A stretch of 64,000 bases of DNA from NCBI GenBank assembly GCA_902806565.1, contig CADCXA010000065.1, positions 1-64,000 of the forward strand, in the 5' to 3' direction. Both the position numbers and the translations under genes were made by a program. Position 1 is the first letter of the stretch. The number at the start of each line of letters is the position of its first letter. Source of the DNA: Hypoxylon rubiginosum (lineage: Eukaryota > Ascomycota > Sordariomycetes > Xylariales > Hypoxylaceae). Under the pieces are notes generated by a model. The model made no database searches, had not been told where the DNA came from, and saw only the letters and a program-made list of their open reading frames with translations. Of the stretch, positions 55,336-64,000 are shown one piece after another.

Positions 55336-56455
55336 ATGTCGTCTGATCAGTCAAAATATGCCATACACGCTGCTGCTCGGGAAGGAAGAGGTAATCAAGC
55401 TCTCCCCTTACTGTCGGAAATATTTACTGATATAGACTTATCATTTTTCTAATAGTCATCGCTGTCGAGTCGTTACTGAATGTAAGCTGTTGAACTTGCC
55501 TCGTCTAGTGAGTTTCGGCGTGACTCATTCATTCAATAGGCAGATCAGAAGTTATCTCATCTTAAAGATGACGATGGCCGCCTACCTCTACACTGGGCCG
55601 CATCTGCAAACCAACATGCTATCGTCTTGATGTTAGCTCAGCAGAAGGATTTTGATCCAGACGTTGAGGTGAGTATCACATCCATATATAACTACCTAGG
55701 TATATACCTACTATACATACATGCGTACCTATGTAATCATAATGATACTTGGGCTTGCTGACAGCGTCAAGGACGATAGCGGCTGGACACCGTTGATGAT
55801 TGCGGCGAGCGTCAAGGACGGCGATGCAATCGTAGAGTTACTACTATCAAGAGGCGCCGATATAAACCAGAAAAGTACGGCCCCGTCGTTCAATATCCCC
55901 TGAACCGTCAGATCACTAACCGAAGCAGATAATAACGGACAGGTGTGTTATCAAGCGCGATGAGTCTAACTAATGTTATAGAATATGGGGGCAGACAGAT
56001 AGCTGACGGCGACGTAGACGGCGCTTCACTTCGTCGCGTCTAAGAACAACATCGAGATAGCTCGCAAGCTCTTAGAACACAAGCCGCCGGCATCTACACG
56101 AATCAGGGATAAGCGCGGCCAGTATCCGCTGCATCGAGCCGCCGCTGTGGGTTCGGCGCCTATGGTCAACCTGCTACTGAAGAATCGCAGCCCGCTCAAT
56201 GCAACGGACAGCGCGGGATACACAGCGCTACACCATGCTGTTGCCGAAGGCCACGGTCGGTGTTCCTCGACTAGAAGTGATAGACCCCCCAGGCTGACGT
56301 GTCATCTAGGAGATACCGCGGTCGCCCTACTTAAGGCTGGTGCCGAGGTTGATAAGCGAGACTCGGATGGTTACCTTGCGCTAGATCTTGCGCCCGACAA
56401 GGAAATTCGCAAGTATATCGAGCGGGAGGCTGAGAACGAGGGGATCGATCTATAA
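55336..56455 (+). CDS. NAS6: Proteasome-assembly ankyrin protein (Nas6/gankyrin family)
   Basis: The family member binds the Rpt3 ATPase C-terminal region during assembly of the 19S proteasome cap. Seven exons (55336-55390, 55456-55481, 55540-55668, 55772-55874, 55929-55942, 56018-56255, 56310-56455) give 236 aa, close to the yeast protein. Ankyrin repeats are clear: KYAIHAAAREG, GRLPLHWAASANQH, GWTPLMIAASVKDG, QTALHFVASKNN, GQYPLHRAAAVGS, GYTALHHAVAEGH and GYLALDLA. The exon at 55929-55942 is only 14 nt; it supplies the NNNGQ turn that joins repeats 3 and 4, so it cannot be left out. The Nas6 call rests on length and the number and style of repeats; a different small ankyrin protein remains possible. 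Confidence 0.85.
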
Positions 56456-56611
56456 TCTCTGGTACCACGGGTGGCTGTTGTCGTGATGAGCTTTGCTTCC
56501 TGCGTTACTCCCAAAAAAAAAAAAAAAAAAAAGATACTTGATAGTATTGTTCCATGTCCTATACCCGAATTTTAGGTAGAATAAGGCTTGGTTGAGGTTA
56601 TCGGATTCTGC
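56456..56611. other. Convergent spacer with poly-A tract
   Basis: This 156-bp spacer lies between NAS6 and the SGM1 gene. It contains an A-run of about 20 at 56513-56532, a possible poly-A-derived or slippage-prone site. Confidence 0.6.
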
Positions 56612-59245
56612 TCACTTGATCGTGCGTTCTACGAGGTCCCTGTACATTGCTTTAACATCATCCACATCCGCACGCAACTCCTCCACTAGTTCGCTCTTCT
56701 CTCCGAGCATCTCTAGTGTGGTTTGGTATCTTTGGTTAATCAACTCCACTTCCTTCTCCAGTTCCTCGACTTTCCTTCGAGCTCCTTTTCCCGCCTCGGC
56801 TTCTTTCATCAGTACAACGATCTCGCCGCGAGCCTCGTCCCGTTGGCTTGAAATCCGAGCGAGCTCTTCCTTAGCTGCTACCTTTTCGCTCTCCAGTCGT
56901 CGAATCACTGCGCTCATCCTTTCAACCAGCTGCACCGATGGACCCGCCGTCATGGTCGATACTGACATCATGTCTTGCAGCACGTTTTGGGGGGAGGCCG
57001 GAGTCTCGCTCTCGAAAACGTCATCCCTGTCGATGGGGTGTGTCGAGGGCGAAGCCAACATGTCTAACCCACCGGGTAGAGACGGCGGCGTCCCTGATTG
57101 TACCGACGTCATGGGAAACATGGGAGATCGCATAGGGGGCTGCCCAGACGGCCGTCTCGCCGAGGATGGCCGATCACTGGGGCTCGGTTCACCGTTGCTG
57201 GAGGGGGCCGAGGTCTTCCGAAGCCTCGTAGGATAGCTCTGCAGTCCAAGGAACTCGCCGCTGAAAGTTCTCTGCGGCGCTGATAATAGAGGAGACTCTG
57301 GACGGCTAACGTTGCGAAACGCAGTGGTAGGAACGTCTTCTAACCAATTCCGCCGGTCTTGATCCGTCCGTTCGGCTTTCTCGTCTTTCCAGGCCGACCT
57401 CTGTCGCTCAAAATCGGCTCGTGCTTCGGCCAACGAAGCCTCGGCCTCCTCGGCGCGTCTACGCAAGGATTCAAACTGGGATTGGTACGAGGATAGATCT
57501 CGCTGCACGCTGGGGAGCTGAGTCCTTGCCTCTTCTAGCTCTTCTTCCTGACGCTTGGCCCGGGAAGCCTGGCCTATTTGTTAATGCTTGTGACGGTTTC
57601 GGGAATGCTATTTGCTTACCGTCTCTCTAGCTTTCCGCCTCATCTCCGATTCACGTCGCAGCGCCTCGTCTCTCTCCTTCTCTAGGGTCGCCGTCTTGGC
57701 AATTAGGGACGCTTCCATGCCCTGCCAATTTTCACTGGCAATGGAATACTGCGTCTGAAGAGTCTCTATCTGGCGAAGCAGTTTAGCCTGGGCATCCCCC
57801 ACGGCGCCCGACGAAGCTTCTTCCGCTCGAACTCGAAGAGCCTCCAATTTACTCTCGAGAATCTGGACCTCTCCTTTGAGTTCTAATTCTACTGCACGAA
57901 ACCGCTCAGACGCTCTGTCCGCCTTTTCCCGCAGCTCTGCCGTCTGTGCTTTGGCACGGTCAGCTATTAGATCTTTCTCTACCTCTAGCGCTGCAACCGC
58001 ATCTTCTAGCTCCTTTACGCGCCGCTGTTCCACTTCCCGCAACTCGTCGTTGATCTTAGCGGTCATGGACTTGACTCTATCGGATTCCTCCTGAAGGCGG
58101 TTCCTAAGCTCGGATATGGTACCATCTTTCAAGGCAATCTCGGCCTTTAAAGTTTCTATATCCCTCTTTAGTTGACTTAGCAACTTCTGCGATTCCTCGT
58201 TCGTCTTCTCAAGATAGCTTTGCTCGTGGAGTTGTTTTCGTAGCAAGACAAGCTCATTCTCCGTCTTCTGGCGCGCGAGTTTTTGTTCATTCAGCTCTTT
58301 CTCGCCCACGGCAAGCTGTCCTCTCAACTTCTTAATGATGCTCCGGTGTTTCTGCTCCGTACTCGCCAGCTTCTGCCCTTCTTCCATTAATTGGGCAATC
58401 TGCTGATCCTTTTCGGCTACCTTTTTCTCCGAGCTGCTCGCCGGGGCAGCGGCGGCAGCGTTTCTTGCTGTTTCAGACGCCTGCCGGGCTAGATATTGCA
58501 ACTTTGCTTGCAACGCATCGACTCTTTCTACGTGACTATGAAGTTCTTCCTGGTGCTGTATCTGCGCTTCCTCCAAGGATTTCTCTAGGTCTACAATGCG
58601 CTGCTCATACAAGACGGATGACGAAGAAATGATATCAGCATCTAGAACAGCAGCAGCTATTTCAGCCTGGGTCATAGCTGGCCTAGGCTTTTCTTCACCA
58701 GGTGCTCCATTGTTGTCCTGTGCCGAAGAATGCACGTCTTCATCGATAAGGATTTGCCCACCGGCAGCTGGAGTGGTTGAATTCACGATGGCTTCGCCAC
58801 TCGATGCTGGAGTGGTAGATGCCGAGCTTGTTCCGTCGTCCTTTGTAGCATCTGTGATGGTAGCGTTTGCCTGAGAATGTTGCACAGGTGGTGTGGCAGG
58901 GCCATCAGAGCTGGCGCGGGGGCTTTGACTCGGTGTAGATACTTCGGTACTCTTTCTAGAAGGATATGAGTCTCCCTTCTGGGCAGCGTTTCTTGCAGCA
59001 ACAGCCCGGGCTAGTCGCTCTTGCAACCGATCGTTTGCTGACCTAGACGGCGTTGTAGATCGCGGCGGTACGCTTGTGGTCGGCGCTGTGGTAGAGGATG
59101 CTGACGGGGTTCGTGGGGGTCGTGGCGGTGCTCCTTGTTTTCCAGAATCTTCTTCGGCAAGGATGGTGTCAAGGCGAGCTTCGACGCCTGCGACAGCCTG
59201 GGACAAAAAGGAGCCCCATCTTGATGACTTCTGAGGAGCTGACAT
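56612..59245 (-). CDS. SGM1: TMF/Sgm1-type Golgi coiled-coil protein
   Basis: Proteins of this family are tethers at the Golgi that bind Rab6-class GTPases. Two exons (59245-57620 and 57568-56612, intron 51 bp) give 860 aa. Residues 1-190 are rich in Ser, Thr, Pro and Ala and probably disordered. A long coiled coil runs from about 205 to 590 (heptads rich in E, K, L, Q). A Pro/Ser-rich linker follows (about 620-730). A second coiled coil at the C-terminus (MSAVIRRLESEKVAAKEEL ... INQRYQTTLEMLGEKSE) matches the TMF C-terminal domain, the most diagnostic part. The intron acceptor must be CCAG before 57568; the earlier ATAG would break the frame. The start ATG is 59245. Confidence 0.85.
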
Positions 59246-59380
59246 GTCTGAGGCTTGCAAGGGAGGGAGAGGATGTTTAGCGGGCGTTTAGGTCGCACAC
59301 GATTCGTTCTTCTAGGCGTTTCTGAAGATGGAGCCGGCGCATCGTACAGAACGTTTTGTTTGACTGCTTAGTGCTGACGT

Positions 59381-59406
59381 GTCACTGTCACTGTCACTGT
59401 CACAGC
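59381..59406. repeat. GTCACT x4 tandem repeat
   Basis: Four consecutive 6-bp units, GTCACT, lie about 140 bp upstream of the SGM1 start codon, so inside its leader or promoter. Each overlaps a TGTCAC word. Confidence 0.9.
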
Positions 59407-59835
59407 GGCGAGGCGACAAAAGCCAGACCTGTCCTTACTGACCTACCAACGGTAGAGGTAGATTTTGAAATTGTCTTCGCATTTGTGTCTTGTCGCTGTT
59501 CCTGGACGAGGGGTTTGGTTCGGCGTACTGGTGTTCTGGCATACAAGACTGCGTGTAGGGTGGCTAGACTGCGGCTGTGTCCTCTTGTAGGCGTTCTCTC
59601 TTTTTCGGACAAGCACTTTGCGATTTTCTGTGGGTGAAGATCAGTAGCTATGGTGCCGAAGATTTAAAGAATTTGTCTATTCCCATTTCCCATCACCGTT
59701 GAATTTGCAAATGTGGTGTCAGGTGGGTAGGGACCTAGGTTATGGAGGCTTATTAGGTGAAGATGTCGAGTCTTGTAAAAGTTGTTTAATAAAACATGTA
59801 TTCAAGAATCCGAACCCGAACGCTGTAGCTGTAAC

Positions 59836-59863
59836 GCTGTGACGCTAGAGCTGTGACGCTAGA
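59836..59863. repeat. 14-bp tandem duplication
   Basis: GCTGTGACGCTAGA occurs twice head to tail, preceded by the related words GCTGTAGCTGTAAC. Confidence 0.92.
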
Positions 59864-60638
59864 AGCGGACTTCATTAGGTGGAAGGTAATATCCCTGTTA
59901 TTTGCATAATCAATTGTATCTTTTTGTTTCTGAACCTGTCCTGTCTGCCCGTTAACTACATGTACCTAAGGTAAGTACATATCATACATATATGCACTAT
60001 TGCACCAAAAAGAGACCAATGCTTAGGTACATTCAATGTTGTCAAGATGTTCCTTTTTTAAACAACGTGACAAGAGCCAAATACTTGCCTCACTAACCTG
60101 CCACGTCTTAGAAAACAATGCTACAGATATATATTTATATGAGTACCTGTTATTATACATGTGTGTGTGTATGTGTATAGGTCGGTACAGTATACGTAAC
60201 ATATAACATAATAAAAGGGTTGATAAACACATAGGTATGTGTGTAATATATATATAATACATACATACATACCTACATACATGTAGGTAGAGCCTCCATC
60301 GCCCCCCCGTCGCCTCTACCACCTTCATCGGCCCCTCCCCTTGCCAACCCCTTTAGGTCTATCTTGTGTATGGGTATGCAGCCAGCAGCTAGGATACATA
60401 TATGTGCCGGGTACCGAGTTAAGGCTCCTGCCGGAGTGCCGGAGCACTCGCTCTTAAACACTGCACGGCTTACTCAACCTTTTCACTATTTTTCTTCCTC
60501 CCAGCTGTCTCGTGTAGAAAAAGTTTGGCGGAGATATACCCATCCATCACCCGTACGGAATTCGTTCGATATTCCAGGAGCAACTCGGTACTTGGGGTCC
60601 CTCATGTCACAGGCTGGTTACTTACGTACTGCGAAACC

Positions 60639-62149
60639 ATGTCTGTGCAGAGCCTCTTGCAAGCCTTGAGCTTTCCTTACCATGAACCTCGACATGGCTT
60701 CTGGGGTGAGAAGACGTCCACCCTGAATTTTTGTGAAGAGGTATGCAAATATGATGTTGCTCATGATCCGTCAAGACTCGATTATCCGATGTGAAACTAA
60801 ATATCAAGTGTTAGGACTATGTCATGAGCTACTACTGTGCCGAAGTCTGCAATGTAGGCTTCCCTCCCCACGAGCGTCCCTCCTCCTACAGTTTTTCTTC
60901 ACGAGGACTCTACTCTCGAGACACGCACCTGGAGGCTAATTTCTGTGTGCGTGGCTTTTTCTATAAACTTAGACTCTTACCAATGCCCTCTTTGTATGGC
61001 TAGGTTATAAGGGTATCCGAGAGTGTATCAAACACTCCCATCCTCCAATCTTCGTCGTTACCTTTGCTGGATACATCGTGGTCGGCCTAGGATCTACTTT
61101 CTTCCATGCCTCTCTCAAGTGTAAGTCTCCCGCCATTCCTGGCGCACGCTCCACAGAGATCATTGGCAGTCTAACGTCTGGCAGACCCGATGCAGCTTGT
61201 CGACGAGCTCGCAATGATATACACGACTTGCTTCATGTGCTTCGCCACGTTTACGTACGCGAGATCTGCTCGATTCTCGGCCTGTCTTGGTATCGGCCTT
61301 GTCAGCCTTGCGTGGTTCATTACCGTTCGTCTTGCAACCCGTTACCGTCTACCAAACTGGTGTGCGTGCTTGCTTGTGTGCTTGCGTGCTGACGATAGAC
61401 ACTAGGTAAGGTATTACAAGACGAAGGATCCTCAGTTCCACCAAGATGCTTACGCGGTTTTGACCGCCACCGTGGTCTTTTCCAACATATGGATTATGGA
61501 GCGAATACTCCGACCCGCTCTCAAGAAGAGAGAAGAAGGTAGGAGAGGAGCTCGCAGCCCGAAGGTGCCGACCACCAATGAGACGATCATACAGATGTGG
61601 GTCATGGTTGCGACAGGTAAGCAGCTAGCAAATTGGGTATGGCGGTGGCCTGATTGGCGGTTATGTTAACAAGCCGGGGTCCTCCACAGGCCTTAGTGTA
61701 TTCCTGGGTGGTTATCTCATCTGGAACTTGGACAACATGTATTGCAGCGCCATTCGCAAGTGGCGACACCAGGTTGGTCTGCCTTGGGCCATCGTCCTCG
61801 AAGGGCATGCGTGGTGGCACTTGAGTACGTACAACCCCTTTTTTGCCCTCGGCCGGAGGCATCTACTGACCAGCGATGCTTGCTATAGTGACGGGTGTGG
61901 GTGGTAAGTGGTGATTTTGTACTGGCGCCTGGTGGCCTAGCAATTGGCCGGCGGTAAAAGTAAGTAGGCCGTGTCCCAGTTCTTAACTAACATGAATGTT
62001 TGTTAGCATACTTCTACATCGTCTGGCGCATCTGGATACACCGCTGCCTGGACGGCGACGAAGAGAAATTCCAGCTTGATTGGCCGTCGATACTCAGCAT
62101 GCCAAAAGTAGTCCGCATAGATGATACATCGGACAAGAAACACCAGTAG
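60639..62149 (+). CDS. YPC1: Alkaline ceramidase / dihydroceramidase
   Basis: It hydrolyses ceramide to a sphingoid base and a fatty acid in the ER membrane. Eight exons (60639-60740, 60815-60853, 60973-61120, 61185-61324, 61406-61616, 61690-61824, 61890-61904, 62007-62149) give 310 aa, the family length. The zinc ligands expected from ACER3 are present: His92 (FFHASLK), Asp103 (QLVDEL), and His253 and His257 (GHAWWHL). The N-terminal STLNFCEEDY matches the calcium-site region. Hydrophobic segments such as TNALFVWLGY, IFVVTFAGYIVVGLG and ATVVFSNIWI fit a multi-span membrane protein. One exon is only 15 nt and encodes the TGVG after HAWWHLM. A longer alternative exon 4 is possible but disturbs the family spacing. 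YPC1 and YDC1 cannot be told apart here. Confidence 0.93.
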
Positions 62150-62846
62150 AACAGCATTGGTGTAATGTTGCAGCGCCTATTGCCTGTTGGCTGCTGTCTA
62201 TTGACAGTTGCCTGTTGCTTCGCATGCCAACACGTTGACATATATAGGAAGAGCATATATAGGAATAGGACGTATATGATTTACGTTATACCTACCTAGG
62301 TATATGCGGTATAGAACAGGTTGCCTTCGGGACGGGCAGGACGGGCAGGACGGGTAGATGAGGCTGAGGGAAGCAAGAATTAGTTAGATGACATACCCCA
62401 TTTGCATTTGCAATTGCGCTTGCGCTGTTGTTATTGGCCTACCTAACATAGATACCTAGGTAGATATATAGAAAGAATATGTATGTATATACCTACATGT
62501 AGGTATGTTGTCTTGAAAAGTTTCATCATTAAGCCGTATTACGCTATGTGTATATTAGTATACCCATGTACCTAAGACGATGATCCTTAAAAAGGGTGTA
62601 GAGACCCCACCCTGCCACCATCGAACTTGACCCCTCTGCCGTCTCAACCCTTTTACTTCTCAGCCTCTTATCGATACATATACATACATACATACATACA
62701 TATACTTATTCGTACGCGGATCTCAACCGCATGTAGGTACCTGCATATCTACATAGGCAACTTTTATTTATTTTCCTTTACATACCTACCCAAGGTACAC
62801 AACCAAACAACGCAGAAGGGAGAGGGAAAAAGACCGAGTAAAGAAA
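62150..62846. other. YPC1 3' flank and PFD1 promoter
   Basis: The 697-bp region has no gene. It holds two TACCTAGGTA palindromes (62293-62302 and 62453-62462), TACCTACATGTAGGTA (62490-62505), a 9-bp GACGGGCAG triplicate (62331-62357) and CATA repeats near 62672-62702. Confidence 0.55.
62331..62357. repeat. 9-bp GACGGGCAG x3 tandem repeat
   Basis: Two perfect units are followed by a third with one change, GACGGGTAG. The repeat lies in the YPC1-PFD1 spacer. Confidence 0.92.
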
Positions 62847-63349
62847 ATGTCCATATCAAACGAAGCACTTCAGAAGGTACGTCAGCTGACTACCTATCAC
62901 GACGAGTCGGTCAACTCACAATCCTTTCACTAGCTACTGCGGGAGGTCGAGACACAAGCAATCGCTGCGCAACAGCAGATCTCCCTCGTCAGGACACAGC
63001 AGGCTTCGAAGCAGCGCGAGCTACGGATGGCCCAGTTGACCCGCACGGAGATATCGTCCCTGCCGACGGACACCAACATCTATGAGGGTGTCGGCAAGAT
63101 GTTGGACCCCCCTTTTTCCTATTCTGATCCCTACTATATATTAGGTATATGTGACTAATTGCCGGCTGCGCGCCTAGGTTTGTCGCGCTGCCCGTTTCCG
63201 ACATGAAGAGCAAACTAGACGGCCAGATTAAAGAGGTGGAAGGAGACGTAGACGGATTAGGGAAGCGGCTACACTATCTAGAGGTTTCGCAGAAGAACAG
63301 CAAAGACCAGATCGACCGCATGCTCAGAGGCGGTGTTGGCATGTCTTAG
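62847..63349 (+). CDS. PFD1: Prefoldin subunit 1 (beta class)
   Basis: This is a beta-class subunit of the hexameric cytosolic prefoldin chaperone, the same complex as the GIM5 product 15 kb upstream. Three exons (62847-62876, 62934-63100, 63178-63349) give 122 aa, normal for the subunit. Features include the N-terminal helix (ETQAIAAQQQISLVRTQ), the core TNIYEGVGKMFVALPVSDM and the C-terminal helix (KRLHYLEVSQKNSKDQI). The exon 2-3 junction splits the Met codon in GKMFVA, which confirms both splice sites. The last 12 bp with the stop codon are duplicated immediately downstream (to 63361); the second copy is untranslated. Confidence 0.93.
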
Positions 63350-64000
63350 GGCATGTCTTAGGCCAGCACGAGCCGGGAAGGGGCTCTGCTACACACAACG
63401 GTCTCCATATTACACAGCGCCGTCTACACTAGCAGCCAAACAACTACAATCGTATTCGGTGCGCTGGTCCTTTTGGATTAGAGGCCATCCGAGGTTTTTG
63501 GTGCGTTAGCTAGCACCTGTTTGTCTACCTACAGCACTAGAGTCTAGGCCTAGAATCAAATGCCGAAGATGAAGATGGAGTTGTCTGTATCTGTGGTACA
63601 TTCCTGTTGCACATGCCTACATGTGTATATACATGTGTATACAAAGACAATGGCAAAAGAGATGATGCAACATGATGTCCGCGGATATATCTCCTGATGC
63701 CGGATATTGGTCATCGACTGATGCATGCCTGACAACTCTCTAGGCCGGCGTAGTCCGTTCGCGCAGCATGTAGGTTACCTCGTTCATTGTAACCTTGTTG
63801 TATACCTTACCTAGCTGCCTAGGTACACTTGCAACTATTGAATAAAACAAAACGAGGCCAAAGAAGAAGGGGGGAAGGTTTTCATCTCGGCTATTACACA
63901 TGTATGGGCTTACATATGTATGTACTTGGTATAGCACTTAAGCTGTCCTATCTACCTAGGTACCTAGCCTACCTAAGGTATGTGCGTGCGCCGCCGTCGG
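63350..64000. other. Downstream flank, no gene seen
   Basis: The last 651 bp hold no supported gene. A TACCTAGGTACCTAG motif lies at 63953-63967. Short frames on the minus strand near 63740-63937 start or end in T/A-rich sequence and show no family features. Confidence 0.5.

Larger units (their letters stand above)
59246..60638. other. Divergent SGM1-YPC1 intergenic region, no gene seen
   Basis: Nearly 1.4 kb carries only short open frames without convincing features. It holds a GTCACT tandem repeat (59381-59406), a 14-bp tandem duplication (59836-59863), CATA repeats (60259-60290) and several TACCTA/TAGGTA words. It probably contains the promoters and 5' leaders of both genes. Confidence 0.55.

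Noticed and set aside
56513..56532. Poly-A run as evidence of a retroposed gene
   Set aside because: NAS6 upstream has six introns, so it is not a processed copy; the A-run is more simply a slippage tract.
59356..59637. 93-codon Cys-rich open frame
   Set aside because: Its first residues come from the GTCACT tandem repeat, and it lies in the SGM1 upstream region with no supporting features.
60023..60461. Minus-strand frames before YPC1
   Set aside because: They run through CATA and TACCTA simple repeats and have no recognisable domain.
63740..63937. 65-codon minus-strand frame near the right edge
   Set aside because: It is short, has no homology that I recognise and includes repetitive intergenic words.

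Overview
The window looks like a piece of a nuclear chromosome from a filamentous ascomycete (Pezizomycotina). The evidence is short introns (about 45-150 bp) with CTAAC/CTGAC-type branch points, single-copy eukaryotic housekeeping genes, and a 40 kb block carrying the signature of repeat-induced point mutation (RIP). A Sordariomycete-like host is a guess from general feel, not a demonstrated placement.

Positions 1 to about 40,500 are extremely AT-rich and hold no readable gene. The block is a graveyard of LTR retrotransposons in which almost every C and G has become T and A. One Gypsy-type family dominates. A complete copy lies on + at 24,333-31,226. A complete inverted copy lies at 6,455-13,859. 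There is a truncated copy at the window's left edge (1-3,645), an inverted partial copy at 13,860-16,094, a fragment near 5,600-6,080, and many solo LTRs, one nested inside another. Reverse-transcriptase residues can still be read through the mutations. One 265-bp solo LTR (11,340-11,604) is not mutated. It has a perfect 5-bp target duplication, and the empty site is preserved in a related copy. Two stretches (16,095-22,363 and 31,892-37,755) are mutated beyond recognition apart from a few short shared repeats. The block could be pericentromeric, subtelomeric or an interstitial AT island; the window does not decide this.

A 140-bp G-rich tract (40,577-40,717) lies at the border. From about 40,870 to 63,350 the DNA is ordinary and gene-dense. 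In order: phenylalanyl-tRNA synthetase alpha (FRS2, -), CTP synthase (URA7, +), prefoldin subunit 5 (GIM5, +), an unrecognised 576-aa protein (-), origin recognition complex subunit 1 (ORC1, +), the spliceosomal WD40 protein PRP46/PLRG1 (-), the proteasome-assembly ankyrin protein NAS6/gankyrin (+), a TMF/SGM1-type Golgi coiled-coil protein (-), alkaline ceramidase YPC1 (+) and prefoldin subunit 1 (PFD1, +). All ten gene models give intact reading frames after splicing. They are not a pathway cluster; the only functional pairing is the two prefoldin subunits.

The gene half has two notable features. The first is an unusually fragmented gene structure: CTP synthase is cut by 12 introns, with 8-9-nt exons and one GC-AG intron, and NAS6 and YPC1 carry 14- and 15-nt exons. 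The second is a perfect 10-bp palindrome, TACCTAGGTA, found eight times and only outside exons. I found no convincing new defence, toxin or biosynthetic system. No tRNA, rRNA or CRISPR array was recognised by eye.
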